From NCBI GenBank assembly GCA_023426245.1, contig JAFABB010000051.1:1-64000 (forward strand): 64,000 nucleotides of DNA. The letters run 5' to 3'. This stretch comes from Bacillota bacterium. Lineage in GTDB: Bacteria; Bacillota; UBA4882; UBA8346. The notes under the pieces were generated by a model. That model was not told the DNA's origin, did not search any database, and saw only the letters and a program-made list of their open reading frames with translations. This document shows positions 35,664 to 44,437 of this stretch, one piece after another; positions within the stretch are counted from its first letter, which is position 1, and each line of letters starts with the position of its first letter. The position numbers and the translations under genes are program-made.

Positions 35664-36413
35664 TCAGTCCTGTTCGGTCAGGACCAGCGGGCCGTTTTTG
35701 GTAATGGCGATAGTATGTTCATATTGGGCCGACAGGCTGCCGTCGACTGTTTTGGCCGTCCACCCGTTTAAGTCGATTGTCAGGCCGTAGGCCCCAACAT
35801 TAATCATGGGCTCGATGGTAAAAACCATCCCTTCCTTGAGTATAATCCCTCTGTTGGGAGGGCCAAAATGGAGAACTTCCGGCCCTTCATGCATGGACTG
35901 ACCGATGCCGTGCCCGGTGTAATCCCGCACCACAGAAAATCCATTGGATTCTGCATGCTCCTGCACAGCATGGGCAATATCGCCGAGGCGATTACCGCTG
36001 ATAGCCTTTTGGATACCAAGGTAAAGACATTCTTTGGTAACCCGAAGGAGTTTTTCAGCCTGGGGAGATACTTTTCCAACCGGATAGGACCAGGCGGAAT
36101 CGGCCATCCAGCCATTGAGGTTTATAACCATATCAATGGTGACGATATCGCCTTCCTGGAGCGGTTTTTGGGTGGGGAAGGCATGACAGATTTCGTCATT
36201 GACTGAAGCGCAGGTGGCGAAAGGATAGCCATGATAACCCTTTTGCTCGGCTTTTGCCCCGTGGGAATGAATAAATTTATCGGCAAAGTCATTAATTTGC
36301 ATGGTGGTGATACCCGGACGGATGTATTTGCGGAGCTCCCGGTGGCAGGCAGTCAGGACTTTACCGGCCTTGGACATGAGCTCAATCTGTTCGGGAGTTT
36401 TAATGATAATCAA
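35664..36413 (-). CDS. map: methionine aminopeptidase, type I
   Basis: Encodes 249 residues. Removes the initiator Met from new proteins in the cytoplasm. All five metal ligands are visible: Asp94, Asp105, His168 (GHGIG), Glu201 (TIEP) and Glu232 (YEHT), plus the substrate-site His77. The ribosome site AAGGAGG is well placed on the minus strand. There is no N-terminal zinc finger. It sits apart from the ribosomal-protein cluster where map is often found, so it may be a second copy. Confidence 0.95.
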   Translation of the reverse strand: MIIIKTPEQIELMSKAGKVLTACHRELRKYIRPGITTMQINDFADKFIHSHGAKAEQKGYHGYPFATCASVNDEICHAFPTQKPLQEGDIVTIDMVINLNGWMADSAWSYPVGKVSPQAEKLLRVTKECLYLGIQKAISGNRLGDIAHAVQEHAESNGFSVVRDYTGHGIGQSMHEGPEVLHFGPPNRGIILKEGMVFTIEPMINVGAYGLTIDLNGWTAKTVDGSLSAQYEHTIAITKNGPLVLTEQD

Positions 36414-36465
36414 TTGTATTCCTCCTTGGTAAGCGGAACCGGAGTGACCTGTAAGGCATGAGCCT

Positions 36466-36494
36466 TTGCGGGCATCCCGTTGTTCTGTTATAAT
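36466..36494 (+). promoter_or_regulatory. candidate promoter reading into the tandem-repeat array
   Basis: TTGCGG (36466-36471), exactly 17 bp, TATAAT (36489-36494). It points away from map toward the 21-bp repeat array, which may therefore be transcribed. Confidence 0.5.
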
Positions 36495-36647
36495 GAATCA
36501 ATAGGGGATTTTTCTTTTTTTAATACTCCATATGAATTATATACTATGTTTTGGGGGTTGACAAAGTTATTTTGCGACTCGATTCATTTTCCGAACGACA
36601 GAAAGAATTCATTGAACGATAAAAAGAATTATTTCTGTGACATAATG

Positions 36648-36815
36648 GATCGATTGAAGGACAAAAAGGATCATTTCTGTGACGGAACGGATCGATTGAA
36701 CGACAAAAAGGATCATTTCCGTGACGGAATGGATCGATTGAAGGACAAAAAGGATCATTTCTGTGACGGAACGGATCGATTGAACGACAGAAAGGATCAT
36801 TTTTGTGACAGAATG
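36648..36815. repeat. 42-bp tandem repeat built of two 21-bp halves, GATC every 21 bp
   Basis: Four 42-bp units, each made of half A (starts GATCGATTGAA) and half B (starts GATCATTT). GATC occurs at 36648, 36669, 36690, 36711, 36732, 36753, 36774 and 36795, exactly every 21 bp, i.e. about two helical turns. Diverged units extend to about 36575 and 36865. Because the period is a multiple of three, frames stay open on both strands (DRLKDKKDHFCDGT-like repeats on plus), but neither has a ribosome site. I treat it as a repeat, not a gene. There are no unique spacers, so it is not CRISPR. Confidence 0.9.
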
Positions 36816-36997
36816 AATCCATCGAATGACGGAAAGAATGGTTTAAGTGATAAAAGAATGAATCGCTGAAATCCAGATCCAACAATGAACCACGAAACCC
36901 ACGAAAAGGCACGAAAAGAGGATGGCCGGTGGTCAATGTCATCAAGCGATGGATACAAGATAGTCGATATAATAAAAGCAAAATAAAAAGATTGCTT

Positions 36998-37486
36998 CTA
37001 ACACATCACTATAATCTCATAGGGGGTTGTTTGAGCTGGAATACTTCGGGTTGTTGGCCCGTAAACCACAATAAGGTCGCGGTTTCCCGGGTCTCCTGTA
37101 AAAAGTTGCCCGTTTTCCAGTACAATCAGAGTTTCCTGTGCGATGTTTAATTTTAAAGTACCGTCACTGCTCAATAAATACCTGTTGAAACGGTCGACTT
37201 TTACAGTTTGCCCCTGTCTCGCTCCGGCCATTACAATGGCTATAAGTTGCGGCGGGTAAATAAAAGGCGCCGGGGCGTTTCCATCGTAAAATCCGGTCAC
37301 TTTTTCTCCCGCCAGCATCATTTGATGATTTACAAAATAGGTGGTTGGCAGAATAACAAAATTTATGATCCTGCCCTCGGCATTTTCTACGGACATTAAA
37401 AGGTTACAGCTTTCTTTTCCATCCATCCCAATCCCTATGTTCTCAATTTTCGATATAACCCCGGTAAAAGATTGAAAGTTCACCAC
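36998..37486 (-). CDS. conserved-looking hypothetical protein
   Basis: Encodes 162 residues from a GTG at 37486, chosen because GGAGGG lies six bases upstream; the ATG at 37519 has no ribosome site. No signal or membrane segment. Beta-rich: FTGVISKIENIGIG, CNLLMSVENAEGRIINFVI, VTGFYDGNAPAPFIYPPQLIAIVM, and a C-terminal GTLKLNIAQETLIVLENGQ stretch. The first part resembles an OB-like domain seen in uncharacterised clostridial proteins. Function unknown. Confidence 0.65.
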   Translation of the reverse strand: MVNFQSFTGVISKIENIGIGMDGKESCNLLMSVENAEGRIINFVILPTTYFVNHQMMLAGEKVTGFYDGNAPAPFIYPPQLIAIVMAGARQGQTVKVDRFNRYLLSSDGTLKLNIAQETLIVLENGQLFTGDPGNRDLIVVYGPTTRSIPAQTTPYEIIVMC

Positions 37487-37698
37487 GGTTTTCCCTCCAG
37501 TGAAAATAAGGATATCCATGTTTTTAGTATATGTTTGAAGGAAGAAAGTGTTTAAGAACGGAAATGGCAGGCATCAAATTTTAAGGATATAAAATTTTAC
37601 CTGCGAATTTCAGAATGCTTCTATATTCGAATCATCATACTTCGTAAATCATTTGATTAAAACATTTGATTATCATGGTATTTAGACAGGAGGCGACT

Positions 37699-37782
37699 GT
37701 GAATGAAAGCTGGTTGAAATCATGGATGAAAGGTAAAAGAGGAAATCGTGGCGCTTACGGCGAAGGCTTGAGGGTATGCTAA
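37699..37782 (+). CDS. putative 27-residue small protein
   Basis: GTG start with a very good ribosome site (AGGAGG, five bases away). The product begins MNESWLKSWMKGKRG and ends GLRVC: basic, Gly-rich, Trp-containing, with a C-terminal Cys. It lies in the 413-bp stretch between 37487 and 37899, which otherwise holds a sequence similar to the 3' end of the next gene (about 37590-37645). It could be a peptide or a relic. Confidence 0.35.
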   Translation: MNESWLKSWMKGKRGNRGAYGEGLRVC

Positions 37783-37899
37783 ATCGTTATCGTACGATAT
37801 ATATGCTTGCTCGTTTTTTCGGCATTCATTCCATTTTAAAGTGAATCATTTAATGGTTGCATCTCCGTTGAAAATAAAACTGGAAAAGGAGTTTGCTAG

Positions 37900-39315
37900 A
37901 TGATACTTGGGAAAAAATCAGTTTTATCTTTCGTCATCATTTTCATTTTAGGAACCGTCGCCATTTTGATGGTAAATAAACAATATCGCCCTTTCAAAGG
38001 TTATACGCTATTTAATCCGTTGCATTCCCCCATGACTTACTTGATTAATAATCAAGGCGATGTGGTTCATACCTGGACCAGTCGCGACTTACCCGGGCTG
38101 TCGGTTTATTTGTTGGAAAACGGAAATTTATTGCGGGCAGCCAAACAATCGCTCCCGGGTAAACCTGCTTTTGTCGCAGGTGGAGCAGGCGGCCGAATCG
38201 AGGAATTTGATTGGGACGGCAATCTGGTATGGCAATTTGTATATTCAAGCGCGCAATATCGCCAGCATCACGATATTGAGAAATTGCCGAACGGTAATAT
38301 ATTGATGATTGCCTGGGAACGAAAAAGGAAAGCGGAGGCGATTGCCTCCGGACGGGATCCCAAACTGATTGAGAAAGATGAATTATGGCCGGATCATATC
38401 ATTGAAGTTCAACCTACCGGTTCATCGGGGGGGAAAATTGTTTGGCAATGGCATTTATGGGACCATTTAGTCCAAGAGCACGATCCGCGGATGAAAAATT
38501 ACGGCTCAGTCAAAAACCACCCCGAGTTAGTGGATATAAACTATATTGGAACCATGGCGCCGGGCGCCGGAGGAGCCGATTGGACACATACCAATGCCAT
38601 TGATTACAATCAACGATTGGATCAGATCATGATTTCAGTCCATGGATTTAATGAAATATGGATCATTGACCACAGCACAAACACCGAGGAAGCCGCTGGG
38701 CACACCGGCGGTAGATATGGGAAAGGAGGGGATCTTTTGTATCGCTGGGGTAATCCTAGGGCGTATGCCGCGGGAGGAATTGGTAATCAACAACTCTTCG
38801 GGCAGCATGATGCCAAGTGGATTGAAAACGGGGTCCCCGGGCAAGGCCATATATTAATCTTTAATAACGGGCTTAATCGTGAAGGCGAGGGAAAAGGGTA
38901 TTCCACAGTGGTTGAGATTGAACCGCCCCTCGAGGCCGGGGGGAATTATTCCCGAATCCCGGGTGAAGAATTCGGACCGAATCAGACGATTTGGACTTAT
39001 GGGCCCAAGTGGATGGGAAAGTTTTACTCCGCTTATATTTCGGGAGCCCAAAGGCTTCCAAACGGTAACACCTTAATCTGTAACGGTCCTAAGGGAAATT
39101 TTTTTGAAGTAACGCCACGTGGGAAAAAAGTATGGAGTTATATGAACCGATTTACGCAAGAAAACCAAAAATCCGATAAATTATTGGATTATAAAGTTTT
39201 TCGGGCGGAACGGTATGGAGTGGATTTTCCGGGGCTAAAGAATTTGAAGACTCTTAAAGCCTGTTTGAATGGATTTCAAATTTTACCTGCAAATTTGAAG
39301 AACCTTTTATGGTAG
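37900..39315 (+). CDS. arylsulfotransferase (ASST)-like protein
   Basis: Encodes 471 residues with an N-terminal membrane anchor (about 8-24); the body would lie outside the membrane. It shows a beta-propeller pattern of repeated HxI..LPNGNIL/LPNGNTL blades (HHDIEKLPNGNIL, RLPNGNTLICNG), with TYLINNQGDVVHTW and WTHTNAIDYNQ. This matches the aryl-sulfate sulfotransferase family, which moves sulfate between phenolic compounds through a His intermediate. The catalytic His cannot be assigned by eye. A PQQ-like propeller of other function is the alternative. Possible link to the sulfatase at 20386. Confidence 0.75.
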   Translation: MILGKKSVLSFVIIFILGTVAILMVNKQYRPFKGYTLFNPLHSPMTYLINNQGDVVHTWTSRDLPGLSVYLLENGNLLRAAKQSLPGKPAFVAGGAGGRIEEFDWDGNLVWQFVYSSAQYRQHHDIEKLPNGNILMIAWERKRKAEAIASGRDPKLIEKDELWPDHIIEVQPTGSSGGKIVWQWHLWDHLVQEHDPRMKNYGSVKNHPELVDINYIGTMAPGAGGADWTHTNAIDYNQRLDQIMISVHGFNEIWIIDHSTNTEEAAGHTGGRYGKGGDLLYRWGNPRAYAAGGIGNQQLFGQHDAKWIENGVPGQGHILIFNNGLNREGEGKGYSTVVEIEPPLEAGGNYSRIPGEEFGPNQTIWTYGPKWMGKFYSAYISGAQRLPNGNTLICNGPKGNFFEVTPRGKKVWSYMNRFTQENQKSDKLLDYKVFRAERYGVDFPGLKNLKTLKACLNGFQILPANLKNLLW

Positions 39316-39409
39316 AATAGTCGTACTTATGAAATTGCTTTCAGCAGCCTATCCGTTTTTTGCATGGGGAAGCAATATAACACTCTACCATAGAAGGTGT
39401 GTGACTTCA

Positions 39410-40546
39410 TTGACGAAAAAAAGAGTAGTACTGTTATTAACTGCGGTTCTTTTGGTTTTGGCAGCGCTACCCGGCCTGAAAATCATTGCTGATGGATTCA
39501 TTAAGAAACCGGCCTATCAATTATGGGTGGATGGGGAAAAATGGTTCACCCTTTCCCGAAGAGATTCTCTGGAAAAATTATTGGAACAGTATAAGCGGAA
39601 CTACCTTGCCGATGTTGATAAAAATGCCCGCATTAAGAGGATTGTTTTTTCTCAAAAAGTCAAAATCGTTAAAACAGCAGTGAAGCCGGAAGAAATCGAT
39701 ACCTTAAAAGTAGCCAAAGGGAAGCTTTATGCTCTTGAGCAAGAAGCGACGGTAATCGAAGTCAAAAGAGGGGATAATCTTTGGAATCTCTCCAAGGTTC
39801 ATCAGATAACAGTCGATGATTTAGAGAGGTTAAATCCGGATATCGATCCCGACAAAATGTTTCCCGGTGAAAAACTGGTCATTAAGCCTCTCGATCCCAA
39901 ACTGGATGTGGTTGTAGAATTGGAAAATACGGTTTTGGAACCGATTCCGTTTACAATCGAGTATCAAAAAAGCAATACCCTTTATAAAAACAAAAAAAAG
40001 ATCCTCAGGGAAGGAATCGAAGGGCAAAGGAAAGTTGTCTATCATATTACCTTGCTGAATGGATACCAAACTTCTCTGAATATAAAAGATACACAGGATC
40101 TGAAAAAGCCGGTCCATGCAATCGTCCAAATCGGGACAAAATTAACGGTTTCAAAGAGCAGCAGGAATGATTACGGAGTTGTCAGAGGTAAAAGGATATC
40201 CAGCCGGTACGGTACAAGGATTCATCCCATCACAGGACGTAAACGATTTCATAGTGGATTGGATATTGCTGCGGCTTATGGAAGCGCTGTTTATGCCTAT
40301 ACTGACGGTAAAGTTGTTGAAAGCGGCTGGAATGGAGGGTACGGCAAATGTATTCTCATTGACCACGGAAATGGTTTGAAAACTAGATATGCCCATTTAT
40401 CCAAGATAAATGTCCGGGTAGGACAAAGGGTTGGAACCGGAATGAAAATTGGCGCGGTTGGTTCCACGGGCAGTAGCACCGGTCCGCATCTACATTTTGA
40501 AGTTATTAAGTGGGGCTGGACCAAAAATCCGTTAAATTATATCTAG
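39410..40546 (+). CDS. LysM/G5/M23 peptidoglycan endopeptidase
   Basis: Encodes 378 residues if the TTG at 39410 is used (AAGGTG ten bases upstream); a GTG at 39401 is possible. An N-terminal membrane segment is followed by a LysM domain (EVKRGDNLWNLSKVHQITVDDLERLNP), a G5-like domain, and a C-terminal M23 zinc peptidase with RFHSGLDIAA and HLHFE ligands. It acts in the cell wall, cutting peptide cross-links. Monocistronic; an inverted-repeat element follows. Confidence 0.9.
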   Translation: MTKKRVVLLLTAVLLVLAALPGLKIIADGFIKKPAYQLWVDGEKWFTLSRRDSLEKLLEQYKRNYLADVDKNARIKRIVFSQKVKIVKTAVKPEEIDTLKVAKGKLYALEQEATVIEVKRGDNLWNLSKVHQITVDDLERLNPDIDPDKMFPGEKLVIKPLDPKLDVVVELENTVLEPIPFTIEYQKSNTLYKNKKKILREGIEGQRKVVYHITLLNGYQTSLNIKDTQDLKKPVHAIVQIGTKLTVSKSSRNDYGVVRGKRISSRYGTRIHPITGRKRFHSGLDIAAAYGSAVYAYTDGKVVESGWNGGYGKCILIDHGNGLKTRYAHLSKINVRVGQRVGTGMKIGAVGSTGSSTGPHLHFEVIKWGWTKNPLNYI

Positions 40547-40551
40547 CTTTA

Positions 40552-40660
40552 GGGGCTGTTGCAAAAAGGAAAATATCGATAAAGATTCCAAATGGAAGTT
40601 CTCCATATTTACCAAAGCATATCTCATGGATGTTAAATCCTTTTTGCAACGGTTCTTTTT
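40552..40660. repeat. inverted-repeat element with GTTGCAAAAAGGA ends
   Basis: Perfect 13-bp inverted ends (GTTGCAAAAAGGA at 40558-40570 and its complement at 40638-40650) enclose about 67 bp. The outer GGGGCTGTTGCAAAA resembles IS-type terminal repeats. No ORF inside. It may also act as a terminator for the flanking convergent genes, since TTCTTTTT follows. Related to 1011-1092 and 62454-62571. Confidence 0.65.
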
Positions 40661-40713
40661 AATTTTGACTGTAATCTATCCATAGGATTACTCGTTTTAT
40701 TCATAAGCTTCTT

Positions 40714-41241
40714 TCACATCACAACGGTCACCTCGTCCACCGGCCGCCGGGGCACTTCATCAACTTCAACTTCATTGACGGGATAACCCACCGGGATCAT
40801 GGCAACTGGCCTTAGGCTGGTTTCTAAACCGAGATCTTCCTGAACTTCCTGTTCATTAAAAGCCCCTACCCAACAACTTCCTAAACCATATCCCGTAGCA
40901 GTTAATAATAAATTTTCAACGGCCGCGGCTGTATCCTGTAAACAATAAAGATTGGCTCCCCGGTCACCGTATTTAGCTGCCGAGCGGCTTGGTTCCGCGC
41001 AGACTACAATGCATACCGGGGCTGAACGGAGCGATCTTTGTCCATAAGCAGCTTCGGATAGTTTAGCTTTTAAATCATCCTGCTTGACTACAATAAATTT
41101 CCAGGGTTCCAAGTTTCCAGCGCTCGGGGCTAAATGAGCCGACTCCAGTAATCTTCCGATGGTGGCATCGGGAATATCCCTTTTTTCAAACTCCCTGACA
41201 CTACGCCGTTCCTTAATAGCATCAATAATATCTTTCGTCAT
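40714..41241 (-). CDS. nitroreductase family protein
   Basis: Encodes 175 residues. FMN-binding motif ERRSVREFEKRDI at 11-23, LAPSAGNLEPWKFIVV, and GYGLGSCWVGAF near the C-terminus. Members are small FMN oxidoreductases with varied substrates; no specific one is inferred. GAGGAG lies ten bases before the start on the minus strand. Stands alone. Confidence 0.92.
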   Translation of the reverse strand: MTKDIIDAIKERRSVREFEKRDIPDATIGRLLESAHLAPSAGNLEPWKFIVVKQDDLKAKLSEAAYGQRSLRSAPVCIVVCAEPSRSAAKYGDRGANLYCLQDTAAAVENLLLTATGYGLGSCWVGAFNEQEVQEDLGLETSLRPVAMIPVGYPVNEVEVDEVPRRPVDEVTVVM

Positions 41242-41507
41242 TCGTCAAATTCTCCTCGCAGGTCTTTTTTGACTACAATCCATTATTTCAATTACCCATC
41301 ATCATAACCATTGGCACCTTGTCCAAGAAAATTTTGATTTAGGTGTATTTTGTCCTTATTTTATGGATTTATCAGTTTTTAAAAAGCCTTCATCTCAATG
41401 GGAAACAATGGAATTCGGCAGGAAAATCGCCCCGGGACATCGAATGGATTAGAAATTCTTTTTTTAGTTTTCCATCCGATGTTGAAAAGAGGAAAAGAGG
41501 ATTTTCA

Positions 41508-42473
41508 ATGAAAAACCATTTAAAACCGATGGGGACAAGAGATATTTTGGATAGCACTTTTACGATTCTGCGGGAAAATTTCTGGTCGTTTCCAGTGGTT
41601 TTTGTAAAATCATTTTTACCGGCGGTCCTGATCCTTTTATCCGGTGTAATGGCTGCAGTTGCCTACTTCATGGTGCTCAGCTATAGAACCCATATTCCTA
41701 TTGGAAATTCGATGTTTTGGACAGAAATAGGCCATAGCTCGGTAATGGTGATTGTTTTGGGAATCATACTCATGATCCTGGTGCTGATTGCTTTTATCGT
41801 TTCGATATGCATTGGAGGAATTTACTATACATATGGTAATTTCCTAATCTTTAAAAATGGTTTGCATGATCAAAAGACTTCGCGCAAAGAAGTTTTTCAG
41901 GGGATAAAAGGGAACCGGGGACGGATTTTTTTGGTTCAATTTATCGTGGGATTGTTGTTCTATATCGTTGTACTTCCTGGATTCATCGTATCCTTAATAG
42001 CCAGTATTCATGGCTGGGTTGTAGGAAATGTCATTATTTCCTACGCCAATAGTTTCCTGCAGATTTTGGTCGGCTTCTTTTTTTGTATGGCTTTACCGGT
42101 AGTTGTTTTTGAAAAGATTGATGTGCTTGGTTCTATCGGCCGCGGTCTTAAATTAATGACAGGCCATCGCTTGCGAATTTTTTTATCATTATTCTTCGTT
42201 TATTTATTGGGGTATTTGATTGGCTGCATGGCTTTGGGAATCCTGGTTATACCCATTGTATTGGCGATGGTGCTGAAAAATATAATTGCCTATATTATCG
42301 TTGGGATTTTTAGCCTTTGCGGTTTATTTGTGCTGACTTTTTTAGGCGCCTATTTCTTTGGACCGTTAACTGCAATTTATTACGACTTACTCATCCGGAA
42401 GGAAGGATATGATATTCAATTACAATTGACGGCAGATGAGGAGAACGCCTCTTCGAAGTCTGTACAAATTTAG
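41508..42473 (+). CDS. multi-pass membrane protein (GPDP-membrane-domain-like)
   Basis: Encodes 321 residues from the ATG at 41508 (AGAGGA upstream); the frame is open to 41343 without a ribosome site. Opens with MKNHLKPMGTRDILDSTFTILRENFW, a lead common in the glycerophosphodiester-phosphodiesterase membrane-domain and DUF975-like families, then six or seven membrane helices. First gene of the MoxR/DUF58 cluster; probably a membrane component of that system. Confidence 0.7.
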   Translation: MKNHLKPMGTRDILDSTFTILRENFWSFPVVFVKSFLPAVLILLSGVMAAVAYFMVLSYRTHIPIGNSMFWTEIGHSSVMVIVLGIILMILVLIAFIVSICIGGIYYTYGNFLIFKNGLHDQKTSRKEVFQGIKGNRGRIFLVQFIVGLLFYIVVLPGFIVSLIASIHGWVVGNVIISYANSFLQILVGFFFCMALPVVVFEKIDVLGSIGRGLKLMTGHRLRIFLSLFFVYLLGYLIGCMALGILVIPIVLAMVLKNIIAYIIVGIFSLCGLFVLTFLGAYFFGPLTAIYYDLLIRKEGYDIQLQLTADEENASSKSVQI

Positions 42474-42495
42474 AGTATAGGGAGAGCCATTTTCT

Positions 42496-43260
42496 TTGAG
42501 AAAAATTCTGATTGGGCTTATTGTGGTTTTTTTGTTCGGAATGTTAATTTTTACAGCCCGGGCTGCCCAACAAGAGAATGCTTCCGTTGATAAAAGCAAC
42601 CGGAAACAGATTCTATCTTATCAAATTAGGGATCTGCGCCATAATATTCGGGTGATTATCAGGGATAAACATTTTGATTACCCGGACCGGTTCCGCTCGC
42701 TGAAAGGATTGTGGCGTCAGATCGCTGACTGGATTGGTAAAACCAAGTTAACCAAAAGAAAAATTGATGATCGGTTTTGGCCGAAAATCTTTCGGGGCTT
42801 GGGTTTGGCGAGCTTGATAGCATTGCCTTTTTTGCTGGTATATTTCATTCCCGAAATGTTCGTTCATTCGGGAGCGTTGAAAAGGTCCGGTGAAATCGAT
42901 CATCAAAAAAGTACTGGTAAATTTGCTCATGATTTGAAATATCAAGCCCAAGTGCTGGCGGAAAAAGGCCAACTTAAAGAGGCGGTCCGGCTATTGTATT
43001 TAACAGGGCTGGAATTTCTGCAAAGAAATAGAATCTTACCCGATAGCAGCCTTCGCCTTTCTGATAAAACCAATTTACAAATTGCTTGTCGCCTCTTTGG
43101 ACCCAATCATCCGGGATATCGCGCTTTTTCCGAACTGGTTTTGGTATTTCAAGAAAAGTGGTTTGGTTTACGGAACTGTCAGATCGAAGATTATCACCGT
43201 TTAATTGAGGATTTAAAAATAATTGAATCGACCATGGGTAACCCACATGTTGAGAAATAA
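42496..43260 (+). CDS. DUF4129-domain membrane protein
   Basis: Encodes 254 residues from a TTG (AGGGAGAG upstream). Signal-like segment about 1-22, one further membrane segment (about 98-118), and a C-terminal cytoplasmic DUF4129-type domain (AEKGQLKEAVRLLYLTGLEFL ... FSELVLVFQEKWFGL). The domain is typical of MoxR-DUF58 clusters. Overlaps the next gene. Confidence 0.75.
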   Translation: MRKILIGLIVVFLFGMLIFTARAAQQENASVDKSNRKQILSYQIRDLRHNIRVIIRDKHFDYPDRFRSLKGLWRQIADWIGKTKLTKRKIDDRFWPKIFRGLGLASLIALPFLLVYFIPEMFVHSGALKRSGEIDHQKSTGKFAHDLKYQAQVLAEKGQLKEAVRLLYLTGLEFLQRNRILPDSSLRLSDKTNLQIACRLFGPNHPGYRAFSELVLVFQEKWFGLRNCQIEDYHRLIEDLKIIESTMGNPHVEK

Positions 43261-44437
43261 GTATTTTGTCTGTATTTTAGGTTTGGTCCTTATATTATGC
43301 ATTTTGTTATTCTTAAGCTGGGTTGCGCTTTCCGAAAAGAAATTTGATGTTTATGCTCCGGAAAGTTATAGTCCTGAAGGACTGAAGGCTATCCATCTTC
43401 TGCTGGCAAAGTCGGGGTACCATGTGTCTGTCATCGATAAACTCCCGGAAAGCCGTCGGAACCTATTGGTCGTAATCACGGCCAATACCTGGCGTGGAGA
43501 CGGGCCAACGGGTCAGTGGAACCCATTGTTGGATTGGGTAAGACGCGGGGGGACCATCCTGGAGTTGAGTGCCGGCTTTCCTAGCATTCAGGTAACTGGA
43601 AGGAAATTATCGCTTTTAAACATTCAAACCGGCCGGATTTTTTATCCAAACCGCCAGTCACTCCCCTTGCTGGATAATTTGAAATACCACCCCAATAAAA
43701 CGCAAATCGCAGGGATGAAACACCCTGAACAGGGGCTTTATGGCGCCGGGGATCGCTTTTTTATCTATCGGCAGTCCTTTGGAGCGGGGCAACTTATTTT
43801 TTGGAATGATGTAGATGGTTTAACCAACCATTTTCTTAAACGTCATCCGGATAATGCGGTAATTTTCGCCGCAATCATCCGGGAATTTTCTTCTTCCGGG
43901 GGAATTGACTTTTATAACCTGGCCTTTAAGGTTGATCATTTCAAAACCATCCAGAGGCCCGCAATGATATTTAACCATTTTTGGGTTGGCGGTTTACTGC
44001 TTTTTTTAACGGTGGTTATCGTTATTTGGAAAACAGCAGCCCGTTTTGGTCGCCCCCGGCCGTTAACCTTGGCCCGCGGCCGTTCTTATGACGAGTTTGT
44101 TTATTCCTTGGCGGGCCTTTTTGAGCAAGCTGGGATAAGAAAGTTTGTCCTGGATAATTTATGGCGGGATTTAATGAAAACCATGGCCGCTCTCACTCGT
44201 TTGCCCGTGGACGCACCTCCCGAACAGTTGATTATGGCAATGAACCGGCTTAGCGGTAAAGAATACGGCCCGCTTCTAAAATTACATTCCAGTTTTAGCG
44301 ATTTATCCGATAAGCCTGAGCGGGGAGTGGGCAAGAAGCTTTCATCAAAACAGTTTTTAGTGATTGCATCCCAATTGGATGAATACCGAAAGGAGTTTCA
44401 CGCATGGAAAAAGTCCAATCCTTTTGCAGCCAAATAA
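43247..44437 (+). CDS. DUF4350-domain membrane protein
   Basis: Encodes 396 residues from the ATG at 43247 (a TTG at 43223 is an alternative). TM1 about 5-27. A DUF4350-type extracytoplasmic domain follows, with YAPESYSPEGLKAIHLLLAKSGYHV and LDWVRRGGTILELS, then TM2 (about 245-268) and a cytoplasmic helical tail. It overlaps both neighbours, showing a tight operon with the MoxR ATPase. Confidence 0.75.
   Translation: MLRNKYFVCILGLVLILCILLFLSWVALSEKKFDVYAPESYSPEGLKAIHLLLAKSGYHVSVIDKLPESRRNLLVVITANTWRGDGPTGQWNPLLDWVRRGGTILELSAGFPSIQVTGRKLSLLNIQTGRIFYPNRQSLPLLDNLKYHPNKTQIAGMKHPEQGLYGAGDRFFIYRQSFGAGQLIFWNDVDGLTNHFLKRHPDNAVIFAAIIREFSSSGGIDFYNLAFKVDHFKTIQRPAMIFNHFWVGGLLLFLTVVIVIWKTAARFGRPRPLTLARGRSYDEFVYSLAGLFEQAGIRKFVLDNLWRDLMKTMAALTRLPVDAPPEQLIMAMNRLSGKEYGPLLKLHSSFSDLSDKPERGVGKKLSSKQFLVIASQLDEYRKEFHAWKKSNPFAAK

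Noticed and set aside
36648..36815. CRISPR-like array
   Set aside because: Repeats are directly adjacent with no unique spacers, and no cas genes are near.
36480..36869. Plus-strand 129-codon frame over the same repeat
   Set aside because: Its TTG start lies inside a likely promoter, and the inner ATG at 36546 has no ribosome site. Kept as a repeat rather than a gene.
36544..36981. Minus-strand open frame of 145 codons over the tandem repeat (RNDPFCPSIDPF-like repeats)
   Set aside because: The repeat period is a multiple of three, so both strands stay open by necessity. There is no ribosome site, and composition follows the repeat.
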